From the NCBI GenBank assembly GCA_030632095.1, contig DAOVJU010000068.1, positions 1-10,664 on the forward strand: DNA of 10,664 nt, written 5' to 3'. Below are positions 1-7,345 of the stretch, piece by piece; positions within the stretch are counted from its first letter, which is position 1, and every line of letters begins with the position of its first letter. Source of the DNA: Chlorobiota bacterium. Its GTDB lineage: Bacteria; Bacteroidota; Bacteroidia; Bacteroidales; B39-G9. The notes under the pieces were generated by a model. The model saw only the letters and a list, made by a program, of their open reading frames with translations. It did not search any database and was not told the origin of the DNA. The position numbers were made by a program, and so were the translations under genes.

Positions 1-1
1 A

Positions 2-1075
2 AATCATTTGCAAAAAACAAAAAGCAGTGAAAATAAATATATCTGTGTTGGGGGAATTCCTGAACCAAGTAAAATAAGCCCTATTAATATAACCTTAGCT
101 GCCATCGAAATAACTAATCATATTATTGAATTGAATGCTGATGAAAACTCAAAAATAGGTCATAAAATATTTATTCAAACAGGTATTCATACAGGTCCGG
201 TAGCCGCTTTAATCTCAGAAAAGAAAAATACACCTTACGATTTACAAGGTGAAACAATGAATATTACCAACAGGATCCAGGCCTCATGTGAAATAGGTAA
301 AGTAAGTATATCTTCGATAACGCAGAAATTAATACAAAACTTTTTTATATGTAATTATATTGAAAAATTACATGTAAAATTCATGGGAGAAATAGAACGA
401 TTTACTGTTGACGGAGTAAAACCAGATTTATCTGTTGATGGAAAAGGATTACAGGCAAATAAAAAATTCAATACAAAATTAGCACTCTTACGTTTTTCTG
501 ATTTGCGTAAGTTTGTTATTCGGAAAATGGAGACTGAGCTTCCTGAAAATCAACATTTCCACAACATTAAACATGCGTATAATCTTATTAGCCAGGTAAT
601 TACTATAGCAAATGCTGAAAGCATTAATGAAGATGAATTATTACTCTTGAAAACATCTGCTTTGTTTTATAATATTGGTTTTATAAAATCTTATTCTGAA
701 CATGAAGTAAAAAGTTTGAAATTAGCCAAAGAGATTTTACCTAATTATGATTACACTAACGAGCAGATAAAAACAATTTCTGACTTGATTTATGCAGTGA
801 AAACTCCGCCCGAGCCGAAAAACTTGTTAGAAAAGATTTTATGTGATGCGTATTTTGATTATCTGGGCAGCAGGGAATTTAATTCATTATCCCGGAATTT
901 ATTCAAAGAGTTGGTGGAAAATAAAAAAATTAAAGATGATTTTGATAAATGGAACTCTGATCAGCTAATTTTTTTAGAAAAACATGAATATTTTACCGAA
1001 ACTATAAAAAAATTAAGAACCAGTCATAAACAAAAAATAATAGATAACCTAAAAAATCGTTCCACTAATCATTAA
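2..1075 (+). CDS. Class III nucleotide cyclase domain + HD-like domain protein, 5' truncated by window edge
   Basis: This is the C-terminal part of a signalling protein; the frame is open to the window edge, and the residues before the TTG at base 8 still align with cyclases, so the true start lies outside. Numbering from that TTG, residues 1-136 match the second half of a class III adenylate/guanylate cyclase domain: YICVGGIP (11-18), GIHTGPV (59-65) and YDLQGETMNITNR (77-89). The adenine-selecting Asp (D78) and transition-state Asn/Arg (N85, R89) are present. The second metal-binding Asp, which normally precedes the A/C-Y-M/I-C motif, is Asn (N9). Residues about 160-300 resemble an HD phosphohydrolase domain: FHNIKH (184-189), ALFYNIGF (218-225), HE (232-233) and LCDAYFDYLG (278-287). 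Tyr221-Asn222 replaces the defining His-Asp. Both modules may therefore be sensory or regulatory rather than catalytic. The first metal Asp and any N-terminal sensor are not visible. A stress protein gene follows. Confidence 0.8.
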   Translation, partial: NHLQKTKSSENKYICVGGIPEPSKISPINITLAAIEITNHIIELNADENSKIGHKIFIQTGIHTGPVAALISEKKNTPYDLQGETMNITNRIQASCEIGKVSISSITQKLIQNFFICNYIEKLHVKFMGEIERFTVDGVKPDLSVDGKGLQANKKFNTKLALLRFSDLRKFVIRKMETELPENQHFHNIKHAYNLISQVITIANAESINEDELLLLKTSALFYNIGFIKSYSEHEVKSLKLAKEILPNYDYTNEQIKTISDLIYAVKTPPEPKNLLEKILCDAYFDYLGSREFNSLSRNLFKELVENKKIKDDFDKWNSDQLIFLEKHEYFTETIKKLRTSHKQKIIDNLKNRSTNH

Positions 1076-1078
1076 ATC

Positions 1079-1171
1079 ATGAATAGAATAACGATTCTTT
1101 ACGTAATTGATAAAAAAATATTAAATTTAACCAGCGAAATATCTTCACAAATTAATCTGAAGCTTATATGA
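1079..1171 (+). CDS. Possible 30-aa small ORF coupling the cyclase/HD gene to the stress protein gene
   Basis: An ATG three bases after the stop of the cyclase/HD gene opens a 30-codon frame. It ends in TGA overlapping the next ATG as ATGA, the geometry typical of translational coupling. The peptide begins MNRITILYVIDKKIL, a hydrophobic beta-strand-like start, then becomes polar. I recognise no family. There is no Shine-Dalgarno, which is uninformative in Bacteroidota. The overlap may be accidental in A+T-rich DNA, or the peptide may be a remnant of a longer gene. Confidence 0.22.
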   Translation: MNRITILYVIDKKILNLTSEISSQINLKLI

Positions 1172-2016
1172 GCAACAATAAGAAAGCAATATTAATTCTT
1201 TGGGATTTTACTAAAGATGCGGAAAATTCGCTTTTTCATTCTATACAACTAGCAAAAGTTGCAGATAATGATATCATATTGATGCATATAATCAATAAAA
1301 GAAAACTGTTTTCAAGTAATACTAAATTCGAAAGGAAAATAGAAGAGGCAACTTTTAAACTTACATCTAAAGTTGAAGATGTTTACGAAATATCAGGCAT
1401 AAAACCTCAAGTTATTGTTAAAGAGGGAAATATTTTAAAATTGTTAAGCGGTATAATACCTGAACTTAATGTGAACCTGTTAATTATGGGTTCCGTTTAT
1501 AAAACAGATAGCAAAAATATTTCTGATAGATCAATTTTAGGTACAATTACAAAATCAAAAACTCCAGTTATTGTCACTGAATCATTACCTCTGCATTCTC
1601 ATTATGTAGAAATTGTTGTACCTATTGAACACGATAAAAAATACAAAGAAACATTACGGTGGATTATTTATCTTTCCAAATTATATAAATGCAATCTAAA
1701 CTTTATCAAACCATTTGTTAAAGATAAATACCAAAAAGAAGATATGCGAAAAAATATCTACTTTACTAAAAAAATGCTTGATAAGTATGATATTGTATAT
1801 GGTATTAAAACAGCAAAAAAAGATCAGGACTACAGGAATGAAATATTTAAATTTGCTTCTAAAATTGATGCTGATTTAATTGTTGCCATGACCAAAAAAT
1901 ACCATAAATATATGAACAATAAGAAAAAACCTGATACACATGGCAGTAAAACAAAAATCCCTATCATGTATATTAACCCAAGGGCTGATATTAGGAAATA
2001 TGGTGGTTTCAGGTAA
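1168..2016 (+). CDS. Universal stress protein, two tandem UspA domains
   Basis: A 282-residue cytoplasmic protein of the universal stress protein family, in the tandem two-domain form. Domain 1 (about 5-137) starts with ILILWDF, the counterpart of the usual ILVPVDFS strand and acidic residue, and contains LLIMGS (104-109) and GT (125-126) before PVIV (133-136), remnants of the G-2x-G-9x-G(S/T) nucleotide-binding motif; the second glycine is missing (Y111). Domain 2 (about 147-271) begins EIVVPIEHDKKYKE and ends IPIMYINPRAD, with no glycine motif, so it probably does not bind ATP. The ATG is the only possible start because an in-frame TGA lies at 1159-1161. No promoter was found just upstream, so transcription from the cyclase/HD gene is plausible. 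A paralogue follows at 2255. The role in stress survival or signalling is inferred from the family. Confidence 0.85.
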   Translation: MSNNKKAILILWDFTKDAENSLFHSIQLAKVADNDIILMHIINKRKLFSSNTKFERKIEEATFKLTSKVEDVYEISGIKPQVIVKEGNILKLLSGIIPELNVNLLIMGSVYKTDSKNISDRSILGTITKSKTPVIVTESLPLHSHYVEIVVPIEHDKKYKETLRWIIYLSKLYKCNLNFIKPFVKDKYQKEDMRKNIYFTKKMLDKYDIVYGIKTAKKDQDYRNEIFKFASKIDADLIVAMTKKYHKYMNNKKKPDTHGSKTKIPIMYINPRADIRKYGGFR

Positions 2017-2087
2017 TGACTTAGATTAGTATCAACCCGTTTTTAGAATATATTTCCCACTAAATGGCTTCAGGTTAATTATTTATA

Positions 2088-2106
2088 TATACTTTTGAAA
2101 AGTATA
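2088..2106. promoter_or_regulatory. 9+1+9 perfect palindrome overlapping a possible -7 box, upstream of second stress gene
   Basis: TATACTTTT and AAAAGTATA are exact reverse complements around a single G. The left arm plus centre contains TACTTTTG (2090-2097), a match to the Bacteroidota -7 box TAnnTTTG. No convincing -33 TTG lies at the right distance, so the promoter part is weak. The symmetry would suit a dimeric repressor or activator site. The surrounding gap (2017-2254) also holds GAGCGTTAGCGAG at 2127-2139 and an A+T palindrome at 2176-2189. Confidence 0.35.
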
Positions 2107-2254
2107 ATATATAGGAACTTTTTCATGAGCGTTAGCGAGTAATTTAACTTAATTTCAGAGGTCAGAATTTAAAGCATTTTTATAAAAATATTGAAATTTG
2201 TGAATATTGTCGTAAATTTAAGCCCTCCGCTAAATCGGCGCTTTTGTTTTGAAT

Positions 2255-3091
2255 ATGGAAAAAGGTAAATCAATTATATTAGTCCCCTGGGATTTTTCCG
2301 AAAATTCAGAAAACTCAATGCTACATGCTGTGCAGCTTGCAAAAGTTGTAAATAATGACTTATTATTAGTACATTTTCAAGAAAGCGGAGGCTTATTTGC
2401 TAATAAAACAAAAAAACTCATAGAGAAAGAAGAAATTGAGAATAAACTATTAATACAGGCTGAAGATATTAATGATGTTTATAATATCAGGCCAAATATA
2501 ATGGTAAAAGACGGATCATTAAGCAAATCAATAAAAGAAATATTCGAAGAACATAATGTTAACCTTATTGTAATGGGGCCTCATTACATCGCAGGAAAAG
2601 CCAAAACCACTGCAAAAGAAATGCTCAAAATTATTGATTATACTAATGTTCCAATAATTATTAATAACAGCCCCCCGGCACATACGCATTATGCAGAAAT
2701 TGTTGTTCCTGTTAATTACGATAAGAAATATAAAGAATCAGTACACTGGATAATATATTTATCTAAATATTATAAATGCAATATCAACATAATTAAGCCC
2801 TATATTACTGACGAATTAAAGAAAAAATATCTGTCTAATAATATTTTCTTTACAAAAAAAATGCTTGATAGTAAAAGCATTGTGTATGGAATTAAAACAG
2901 CTAAAGAAAAGGATAATTTCAAATCAGAAATCTTTACTTTTGCTGAAACTATTGATGCTGACCTCATATTAATTATGTCAGATAAATTTAATCAATATAT
3001 GGCTGACAAAAGACTTTCGGAAGAAGCCACTATCCCGGTAATGGTTATAAATCCCCGTGCTGATCTTAGAAAATACCAAAGCTTTGCTTAA
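2255..3091 (+). CDS. Universal stress protein, two tandem UspA domains (paralogue of the preceding gene)
   Basis: A 278-residue tandem-domain universal stress protein. I chose the ATG at 2255 over the TTG at 2249 because from it the protein aligns without gaps to its neighbour (WDF at residues 12-14 in both, FTKKMLD at 199-205 in both, INPRAD near both ends). By hand count about 50 of residues 1-140 are identical but about 65 of 109 over 141-249, so the second domain is the more conserved. Domain 1 keeps NVNLIVMG (101-108), but the Gly-Thr of the nucleotide loop is lost (K125-I126), so ATP binding is doubtful. Domain 2 has EIVVPVNYDKKYKE, a VYGIKTAK block and IPVMVINPRAD. The gene probably arose by local duplication. 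It has its own 238-base upstream region, so it may be regulated separately. The partner or signal is unknown. Confidence 0.85.
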   Translation: MEKGKSIILVPWDFSENSENSMLHAVQLAKVVNNDLLLVHFQESGGLFANKTKKLIEKEEIENKLLIQAEDINDVYNIRPNIMVKDGSLSKSIKEIFEEHNVNLIVMGPHYIAGKAKTTAKEMLKIIDYTNVPIIINNSPPAHTHYAEIVVPVNYDKKYKESVHWIIYLSKYYKCNINIIKPYITDELKKKYLSNNIFFTKKMLDSKSIVYGIKTAKEKDNFKSEIFTFAETIDADLILIMSDKFNQYMADKRLSEEATIPVMVINPRADLRKYQSFA

Positions 3092-3181
3092 TTCCCTTTT
3101 TTGTCATAAAAAATCTTACATCAAATAACCACCTTTCTCTTTATTCAAAGCTAAAACTATTGTATAACATGGCTTAAAAAA

Positions 3182-3211
3182 TTGCCCCTCCAATTAATTT
3201 TTTTATCTTTG
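3182..3211 (+). promoter_or_regulatory. Bacteroidota-type promoter for ilvE
   Basis: TTG (3182-3184), 19 nt, then TATCTTTG (3204-3211), matching the -33 TTG / -7 TAnnTTTG consensus of the primary sigma factor of Bacteroidota. Transcription would begin near 3218, leaving a leader of about 32 nt before the ATG at 3250. That leader has no Shine-Dalgarno and is too short for an attenuator or a riboswitch. Confidence 0.7.
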
Positions 3212-3249
3212 GAAACACTCACATTTACTTACTTTTAATATAAAATATC

Positions 3250-4269
3250 ATGATAAATATTGACTGGAAAAACTTACCATTCGGATATCAAAAAACCGAT
3301 TATAATGTCCGCACATATTTTCGAAATGGACGCTGGGGAAGCCTCGAACTTTCATCCTCAGAATATATAAATATGCATATGGCTGCAACAACACTTCATT
3401 ATGGACAGGAAGCATTTGAAGGAATGAAAGCCTTTATGGGAAAAGATGGGAAAATAAGACTTTTCAGATGGGAAGAAAATGCAAAACGCATGAATGCTTC
3501 TGCCAGGAAATTAATGATGGCAGAAGTTCCTTTAGAGCTATTTAAAAAAGCAATAATAAAAGCTATTAAGCATAATAAAAAATATGTACCTCCTTATGGA
3601 TCTGGTGCATCACTTTACATTAGGCCATTATTAGTTGGTTCCGGCCCGCAAGTTGGTGTAAAACCAGCTACAGAATATTTATTTATTGTTTTTGTAACTC
3701 CTGTCGGACCATATTTTAAAGAAGGGTTTAAACCTGTACAAATGCTTATCTCCAGAAAATATGACAGGGCCGCCCCACAGGGAACTGGTCATGTTAAAGC
3801 AGGCGGAAATTATGCAGCTGGACTGGAAGCTATGTCTATAGCACATGCTGGAGGATATGCCTCTGTGTTGTTCCTTGATTCTAAAGATAAAAAATACATT
3901 GATGAATGTGGCCCGGCTAATTTTTTCGGAATAAAAAATAATATTTATATCACACCTAAATCGCCATCAATTTTGCCTTCAATTACAAATATGAGTTTAA
4001 TGTCACTTGCGGAAGAAATTGGTATGAAAGTAGAAAGAAGGCAAGTTGAAGTTCCTGAACTTGAAACTTTCGAGGAAGTTGGCGCATGCGGAACAGCAGC
4101 TGTCATTAGCCCTATAGGACGTATTTTTGACGAGGAAAATAATAAATCATATGATTACTGTAAAGATGGGAATCCCGGACCTATATCAACAAAATTATAT
4201 GAAAAGCTACAAGCTATTCAGAATGGTGATGAAGAAGATAAATTTGGTTGGATTGAATTTGTGGATTAA
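3250..4269 (+). CDS. ilvE: Branched-chain amino acid aminotransferase
   Basis: A 339-residue fold-type IV PLP enzyme that transfers the amino group between glutamate and the 2-oxo acids of leucine, isoleucine and valine, the last step of their synthesis and the first of their breakdown; cytoplasmic. Seen: LHYGQEAFEGMKAF (49-62), RPLLVGSG (125-132), the PLP lysine in GHVKAGGNYAAG (K183), DECGPANFFG (218-227, conserved Glu219), LPSITN (242-247) and the phosphate-binding GTAAVISPIG (281-290). Length and motifs fit the larger, eukaryotic-like BCAT subgroup (YGQxAFEG) common in Bacteroidota rather than the roughly 300-residue E. coli type. It has its own promoter and a strong terminator, so it appears to be a single-gene unit; the other ilv/leu genes are not nearby. 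Confidence 0.95.
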   Translation: MINIDWKNLPFGYQKTDYNVRTYFRNGRWGSLELSSSEYINMHMAATTLHYGQEAFEGMKAFMGKDGKIRLFRWEENAKRMNASARKLMMAEVPLELFKKAIIKAIKHNKKYVPPYGSGASLYIRPLLVGSGPQVGVKPATEYLFIVFVTPVGPYFKEGFKPVQMLISRKYDRAAPQGTGHVKAGGNYAAGLEAMSIAHAGGYASVLFLDSKDKKYIDECGPANFFGIKNNIYITPKSPSILPSITNMSLMSLAEEIGMKVERRQVEVPELETFEEVGACGTAAVISPIGRIFDEENNKSYDYCKDGNPGPISTKLYEKLQAIQNGDEEDKFGWIEFVD

Positions 4270-4291
4270 GGTTTTATAGTAATTGTGGAAA

Positions 4292-4341
4292 GAGGCTGTC
4301 TTCTATGTTGAAAAACATAGAAGACAGCTTCTTTTTATTTT
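4292..4341 (+). terminator. Strong intrinsic terminator after ilvE, GAAA loop
   Basis: An 18-bp stem (arms 4292-4309 and 4314-4331, one G-U pair, otherwise perfect) closes on the tetraloop GAAA and is followed by TTTTTATTTT. It begins 22 bases after the ilvE stop. The convergent hydrolase gene ends at 4340, within the T-tract. Read on the minus strand the same hairpin is followed only by TTTCC, so it may terminate that unit weakly. Confidence 0.92.
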
Positions 4342-5131
4342 ATATATTTGAAATAAAACCAGAGATAGCATTAATACATATATTCTTTTCTTCAAGAAAC
4401 CCCATATGTCCTGAATTTTCAAGTTTTAAGATTTTATGATTTTCAGGAAACTCAATTTGTGAAATAATTTCAACTGGAATAAAATTGTCATGCATTCCTT
4501 GAATATAGAGAAACGGTAAATGTGTTTTTTCAAGATAGGTTGATTGGTCTGGCCTTGATTTCATGCCGTTTAATGCAGCAATTATACCATCCGGAGGAGT
4601 TTTTTTTGCAATTTCAATTCCTTTTGAAATCTCTTTTTTATATTTCTCATTGGTTGGTTCAGCAAATGTTTTAGGAATATGTGCATTATATATGACCTGA
4701 CTTTTCCCGGCTTTAACTAATTCAATTTCTCTTTCCCTGTTTAGTTTTTTTTCCGGAGTATCTGAAAATGGTGTTGAATGAAACAAAGAAAATCCTGACA
4801 AATACCATGAATAAAATTTTAAAAACGCAAGTGTTACATAGCCACCCATTGAATGGCCAATTAAAAAACATTTTTCCGTTCTTGTATCATCAAGTACAAA
4901 TTTTACTACATCGGCCATAAATTCCATTGAGTGTTCTTCAGAATAAATTCCAGATTGACCATGCCCCGGCAAATCTATACTAATAATCCTGTAATCCCTG
5001 GTTAATTCCTCTGCAAATTCATTCCAGGTTTCAAGTGATTCCAGATATCCATGTAATAAAACGATCACTTTTCCATGCCCAATATCTTTATACCTGATCA
5101 GGCTATCTTTGAAGTTTGTAAATTTTATCAT
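4340..5131 (-). CDS. Alpha/beta hydrolase
   Basis: A 263-residue soluble alpha/beta-hydrolase fold protein with a complete catalytic triad. The oxyanion-loop motif is VLLHGYLES (24-32), the strand 4 region DLPGHGQSG (53-61), the nucleophile elbow GHSMGG (92-97, Ser94), the acid Asp215 in GMHDNF, and the base His242 in SGHMGF. Residues about 110-185 form the helical cap, rich in Lys and Glu. No signal peptide. Relatives include 2-succinyl-6-hydroxy-cyclohexadiene carboxylate synthase-like, BioH-like and esterase proteins; the sequence alone does not reveal the substrate. Its start lies 26 bases after the aminopeptidase P stop on the same strand with no terminator between, so the two are probably co-transcribed. 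Confidence 0.88.
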   Translation of the reverse strand: MIKFTNFKDSLIRYKDIGHGKVIVLLHGYLESLETWNEFAEELTRDYRIISIDLPGHGQSGIYSEEHSMEFMADVVKFVLDDTRTEKCFLIGHSMGGYVTLAFLKFYSWYLSGFSLFHSTPFSDTPEKKLNREREIELVKAGKSQVIYNAHIPKTFAEPTNEKYKKEISKGIEIAKKTPPDGIIAALNGMKSRPDQSTYLEKTHLPFLYIQGMHDNFIPVEIISQIEFPENHKILKLENSGHMGFLEEKNICINAISGFISNI

Positions 5132-5157
5132 TAAAAAATTATTTCCAGTTGAATTAT

Positions 5158-6447
5158 TTATTTTATCATCAATTCTTCAATTTCGTCTATTTCTATTGGT
5201 ATTGATTCCATTAAATCAATTTGTCCATCTTTGGTAATTAAGATATCATTTTCAAGCCTTATCCCAATATTTTCTTCTGACACATAAATGGCAGGTTCAC
5301 AACTCAACAACATTCCGGGTTTAAATATTGTATCTTTTGAACCAACATCATGAACATCAAGTCCTATAAAATGTGATGTACCATGCATAAAATATTTAGT
5401 GTACGCTGGTTCATCAGGATTTTGGTTTTTAATTTCATCTTCAGAAAGTAAACCTAGTTTTACTAATTCTTTTTCCATTAATTGATTGACTTTTTTATTG
5501 AACTTATTGATAGTTGCTCCCGGGATCATCATTTTAATAGACTTTCTTAAAATCCCAAGTACAGCATTATAAATTTCTTTTTGTCTTTCAGTAAATTTAC
5601 CATTAACAGGAATAGTCCTGGTGCAATCGGCAGCATAATAAGCATATTCAGATCCAAAATCCATTAAAACCATTTCACCATTCTTACATTCATCATTATT
5701 TTCAATATAATGCAATACGCAAGCATTTTTTCCGGACGAAATAATTGGCGCATAAGCATGTCCGTTTGCCCGGTTTTTTAAAAATTCATGTGTTATTTCT
5801 GCCTCTATTTCGTATTCTTTTACACCAGGTTCAACAAATTTAAGCACTCTGTGGAATGCTTTTTCGGTTATAGTACATGCTTTTATTAACAATTCAATTT
5901 CTTCCGTCTCCTTTTGTAATCTTAATTCAGTAATTAAAGGAGCAAGTCTGTGATATTTATGGTTAGGATATTTCTTATGTATAAATTTTCCAAATCGTTC
6001 ATCTTTTGATTCAACTTCAGTTGAAAATTTCGGATATTCATTTGCATTTAAGTAAATATTTTCTGTGCCCAGTACAATGTCATTTAACAAAGTGTCCAAT
6101 TGGTCAATCCAATAAATATTCTCAATGCCTGATAAATTTTTCGCTTCTTCTTTTGTTAATTTATGTCCCTCCCATATTTCTGTCAATTTGCTTGTTTTAA
6201 TTATAAACAAAGTTTCATGATATTTTTTATTTGGATGATCAGGACACATCAATAATAGGGTTTTTTCCTGGTTTATTCCACATGAATAGAATAAATCAGA
6301 ATTCTGGCGAAACGGAAAAAACTGATCCCCATTCCTGGGCATTTGATCATTTGCATTTAATATAAAAAGTGAATTCTTTTCAGCTTTTTTAACTAGTTTT
6401 TTCCTGTTTTTAATAAAAAGTTGTTTATTTATCTGATCATAACGCAT
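5158..6447 (-). CDS. pepP: Aminopeptidase P family Xaa-Pro metallopeptidase
   Basis: A 429-residue cytoplasmic M24B peptidase that removes an N-terminal residue preceding proline. The N-terminal creatinase/AMP_N domain (about 1-170) carries PFRQNSDLFYSCG (45-57). The C-terminal pita-bread domain holds all five dinuclear-metal ligands: Asp263 (MDFGSE), Asp274 (AADCTRT), His359 (HGTSHFIG), Glu384 (SCEPAIY) and Glu399 (RLENDIL). The substrate-site histidines H355 and H366 (LDVHDVG) are also present. Length and layout fit E. coli PepP. It is the first gene of a minus-strand pair with the hydrolase; the 239-base divergent gap to sdhC should hold its promoter, but I found no consensus -33/-7 pair on that strand. 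Confidence 0.93.
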   Translation of the reverse strand: MRYDQINKQLFIKNRKKLVKKAEKNSLFILNANDQMPRNGDQFFPFRQNSDLFYSCGINQEKTLLLMCPDHPNKKYHETLFIIKTSKLTEIWEGHKLTKEEAKNLSGIENIYWIDQLDTLLNDIVLGTENIYLNANEYPKFSTEVESKDERFGKFIHKKYPNHKYHRLAPLITELRLQKETEEIELLIKACTITEKAFHRVLKFVEPGVKEYEIEAEITHEFLKNRANGHAYAPIISSGKNACVLHYIENNDECKNGEMVLMDFGSEYAYYAADCTRTIPVNGKFTERQKEIYNAVLGILRKSIKMMIPGATINKFNKKVNQLMEKELVKLGLLSEDEIKNQNPDEPAYTKYFMHGTSHFIGLDVHDVGSKDTIFKPGMLLSCEPAIYVSEENIGIRLENDILITKDGQIDLMESIPIEIDEIEELMIK

Positions 6448-6591
6448 ATCTTAGATTTATTTTTATAATGTTTTAATAAGTAACAATACAATTATCAGTT
6501 TTGTCACTCTAATTATCATGGAGTTACCAAAGTATCTCGTTTTCAATGTATATAGATTCTATATAAATAAATTAAATTTTTTATTTTTTAT

Positions 6592-6622
6592 TTTGCAAAA
6601 GTCATCTAAAAATTTACATTTG
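6592..6622 (+). promoter_or_regulatory. Bacteroidota-type promoter for sdhCAB
   Basis: TTTG (6592-6595), 19 nt, then TACATTTG (6615-6622), essentially the full consensus TTTG / TAnnTTTG. The start would be near 6629, giving a leader of about 57 nt before sdhC. The -33 element sits inside the 10-bp palindrome TTTTGCAAAA (6591-6600), which could be a regulator site, though so short a palindrome may be chance. Confidence 0.75.
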
Positions 6623-6686
6623 TTAGCAATACAATTTATAAAATTATTACTACGCAATTTAACTAAAATCGATAAACATTAATCTC

Positions 6687-7334
6687 ATGAGCAATTTTTT
6701 TAGTTCGTCTATTGGTAAAAAGATAATAATGAGTATTACAGGACTTTTCCTGATACTTTTCTTATTATTACACTTAAGCATTAATTTGCTCCTTATATTT
6801 AGTGCAGAGGCATTTAATACTGCCTCGCATTTTATGGCAACAAATCCAGTGTTAAAAGTTATGCAGTACGTTTTAGCTGCCGGATTTATTATCCATATTA
6901 CATGGGCTTCCTTGCTTACGTTGCAAAATCAAGCTGCAAGGCCTATAAAATACAATACAAATAGTCCTGCCAGGAATAGTACCTGGTCATCGAGGAATAT
7001 GTTTATATTGGGCTCTTTAATTTTCATTTTTTTAGTAATCCATTTAAGTGACTTTTTCTATGTAATGAAGTTTGGTGATATGGCTGGAAAATCAGATTAT
7101 GAATTAGTTACTTCAACTTTCAAAATATGGTATTATGCGTTAATCTATATTGTGGGGTTTGTATTCCTTGGATTACATTTAAGCCATTCTTTTCACTCAG
7201 CTTTCCAAACCATTGGCTTGAATAACAAAATCTGGATGAAAAGATTAAAAGTAATTGGAACCATATACTTGTTTATTGTTTGTATTGGTTTTGCAATTAT
7301 TCCTCTTTATTTTTTAATTCCTGAATTATTTTAA
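6687..7334 (+). CDS. sdhC: Succinate dehydrogenase/fumarate reductase cytochrome b subunit
   Basis: A 215-residue membrane anchor of the type B (dihaem) succinate:quinone oxidoreductase family. Five transmembrane helices are visible at about 12-38, 57-79, 105-125, 149-170 and 186-210. One histidine per helix in the first four (H29, H70, H119, H164) fits the bis-histidine ligation of two b haems known from the Wolinella fumarate reductase. The subunit anchors SdhAB in the inner membrane and exchanges electrons with menaquinone. The N-terminus SSSIGKKIIMSITGL is typical of Bacteroidota SdhC. It is the first gene of the operon, 11 bases before sdhA, with a consensus promoter upstream. Sequence alone does not decide whether it works mainly as dehydrogenase or fumarate reductase. 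Confidence 0.94.
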   Translation: MSNFFSSSIGKKIIMSITGLFLILFLLLHLSINLLLIFSAEAFNTASHFMATNPVLKVMQYVLAAGFIIHITWASLLTLQNQAARPIKYNTNSPARNSTWSSRNMFILGSLIFIFLVIHLSDFFYVMKFGDMAGKSDYELVTSTFKIWYYALIYIVGFVFLGLHLSHSFHSAFQTIGLNNKIWMKRLKVIGTIYLFIVCIGFAIIPLYFLIPELF

Positions 7335-7345
7335 GATTTTAAATT

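Noticed and set aside
8..10. TTG as the start of the cyclase/HD gene
   Set aside because: The residues before and after it align continuously with the cyclase motif, and the domain's first half is missing, so the gene begins outside the window.
2176..2189. ATTTTTATAAAAAT palindrome
   Set aside because: It consists only of A and T in a very A+T-rich spacer, where such symmetry is expected by chance.
2249..2254. TTG start two codons upstream of the second stress protein
   Set aside because: The ATG at 2255 gives a gap-free alignment with the paralogue, with WDF at the same residue number.
3079..3102. AAGC-TTT-GCTT hairpin then T6 as a terminator of the second stress gene
   Set aside because: The stem has only four pairs and the T-run starts seven bases after it.
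6006..6200. 64-codon plus-strand open frame
   Set aside because: It lies antisense inside the well-supported aminopeptidase P gene and shows no family motif.
6528..6535. ATACTTTG on the minus strand as the aminopeptidase P promoter
   Set aside because: The spacing within the -7 box is one base short and no TTG lies at the -33 distance.
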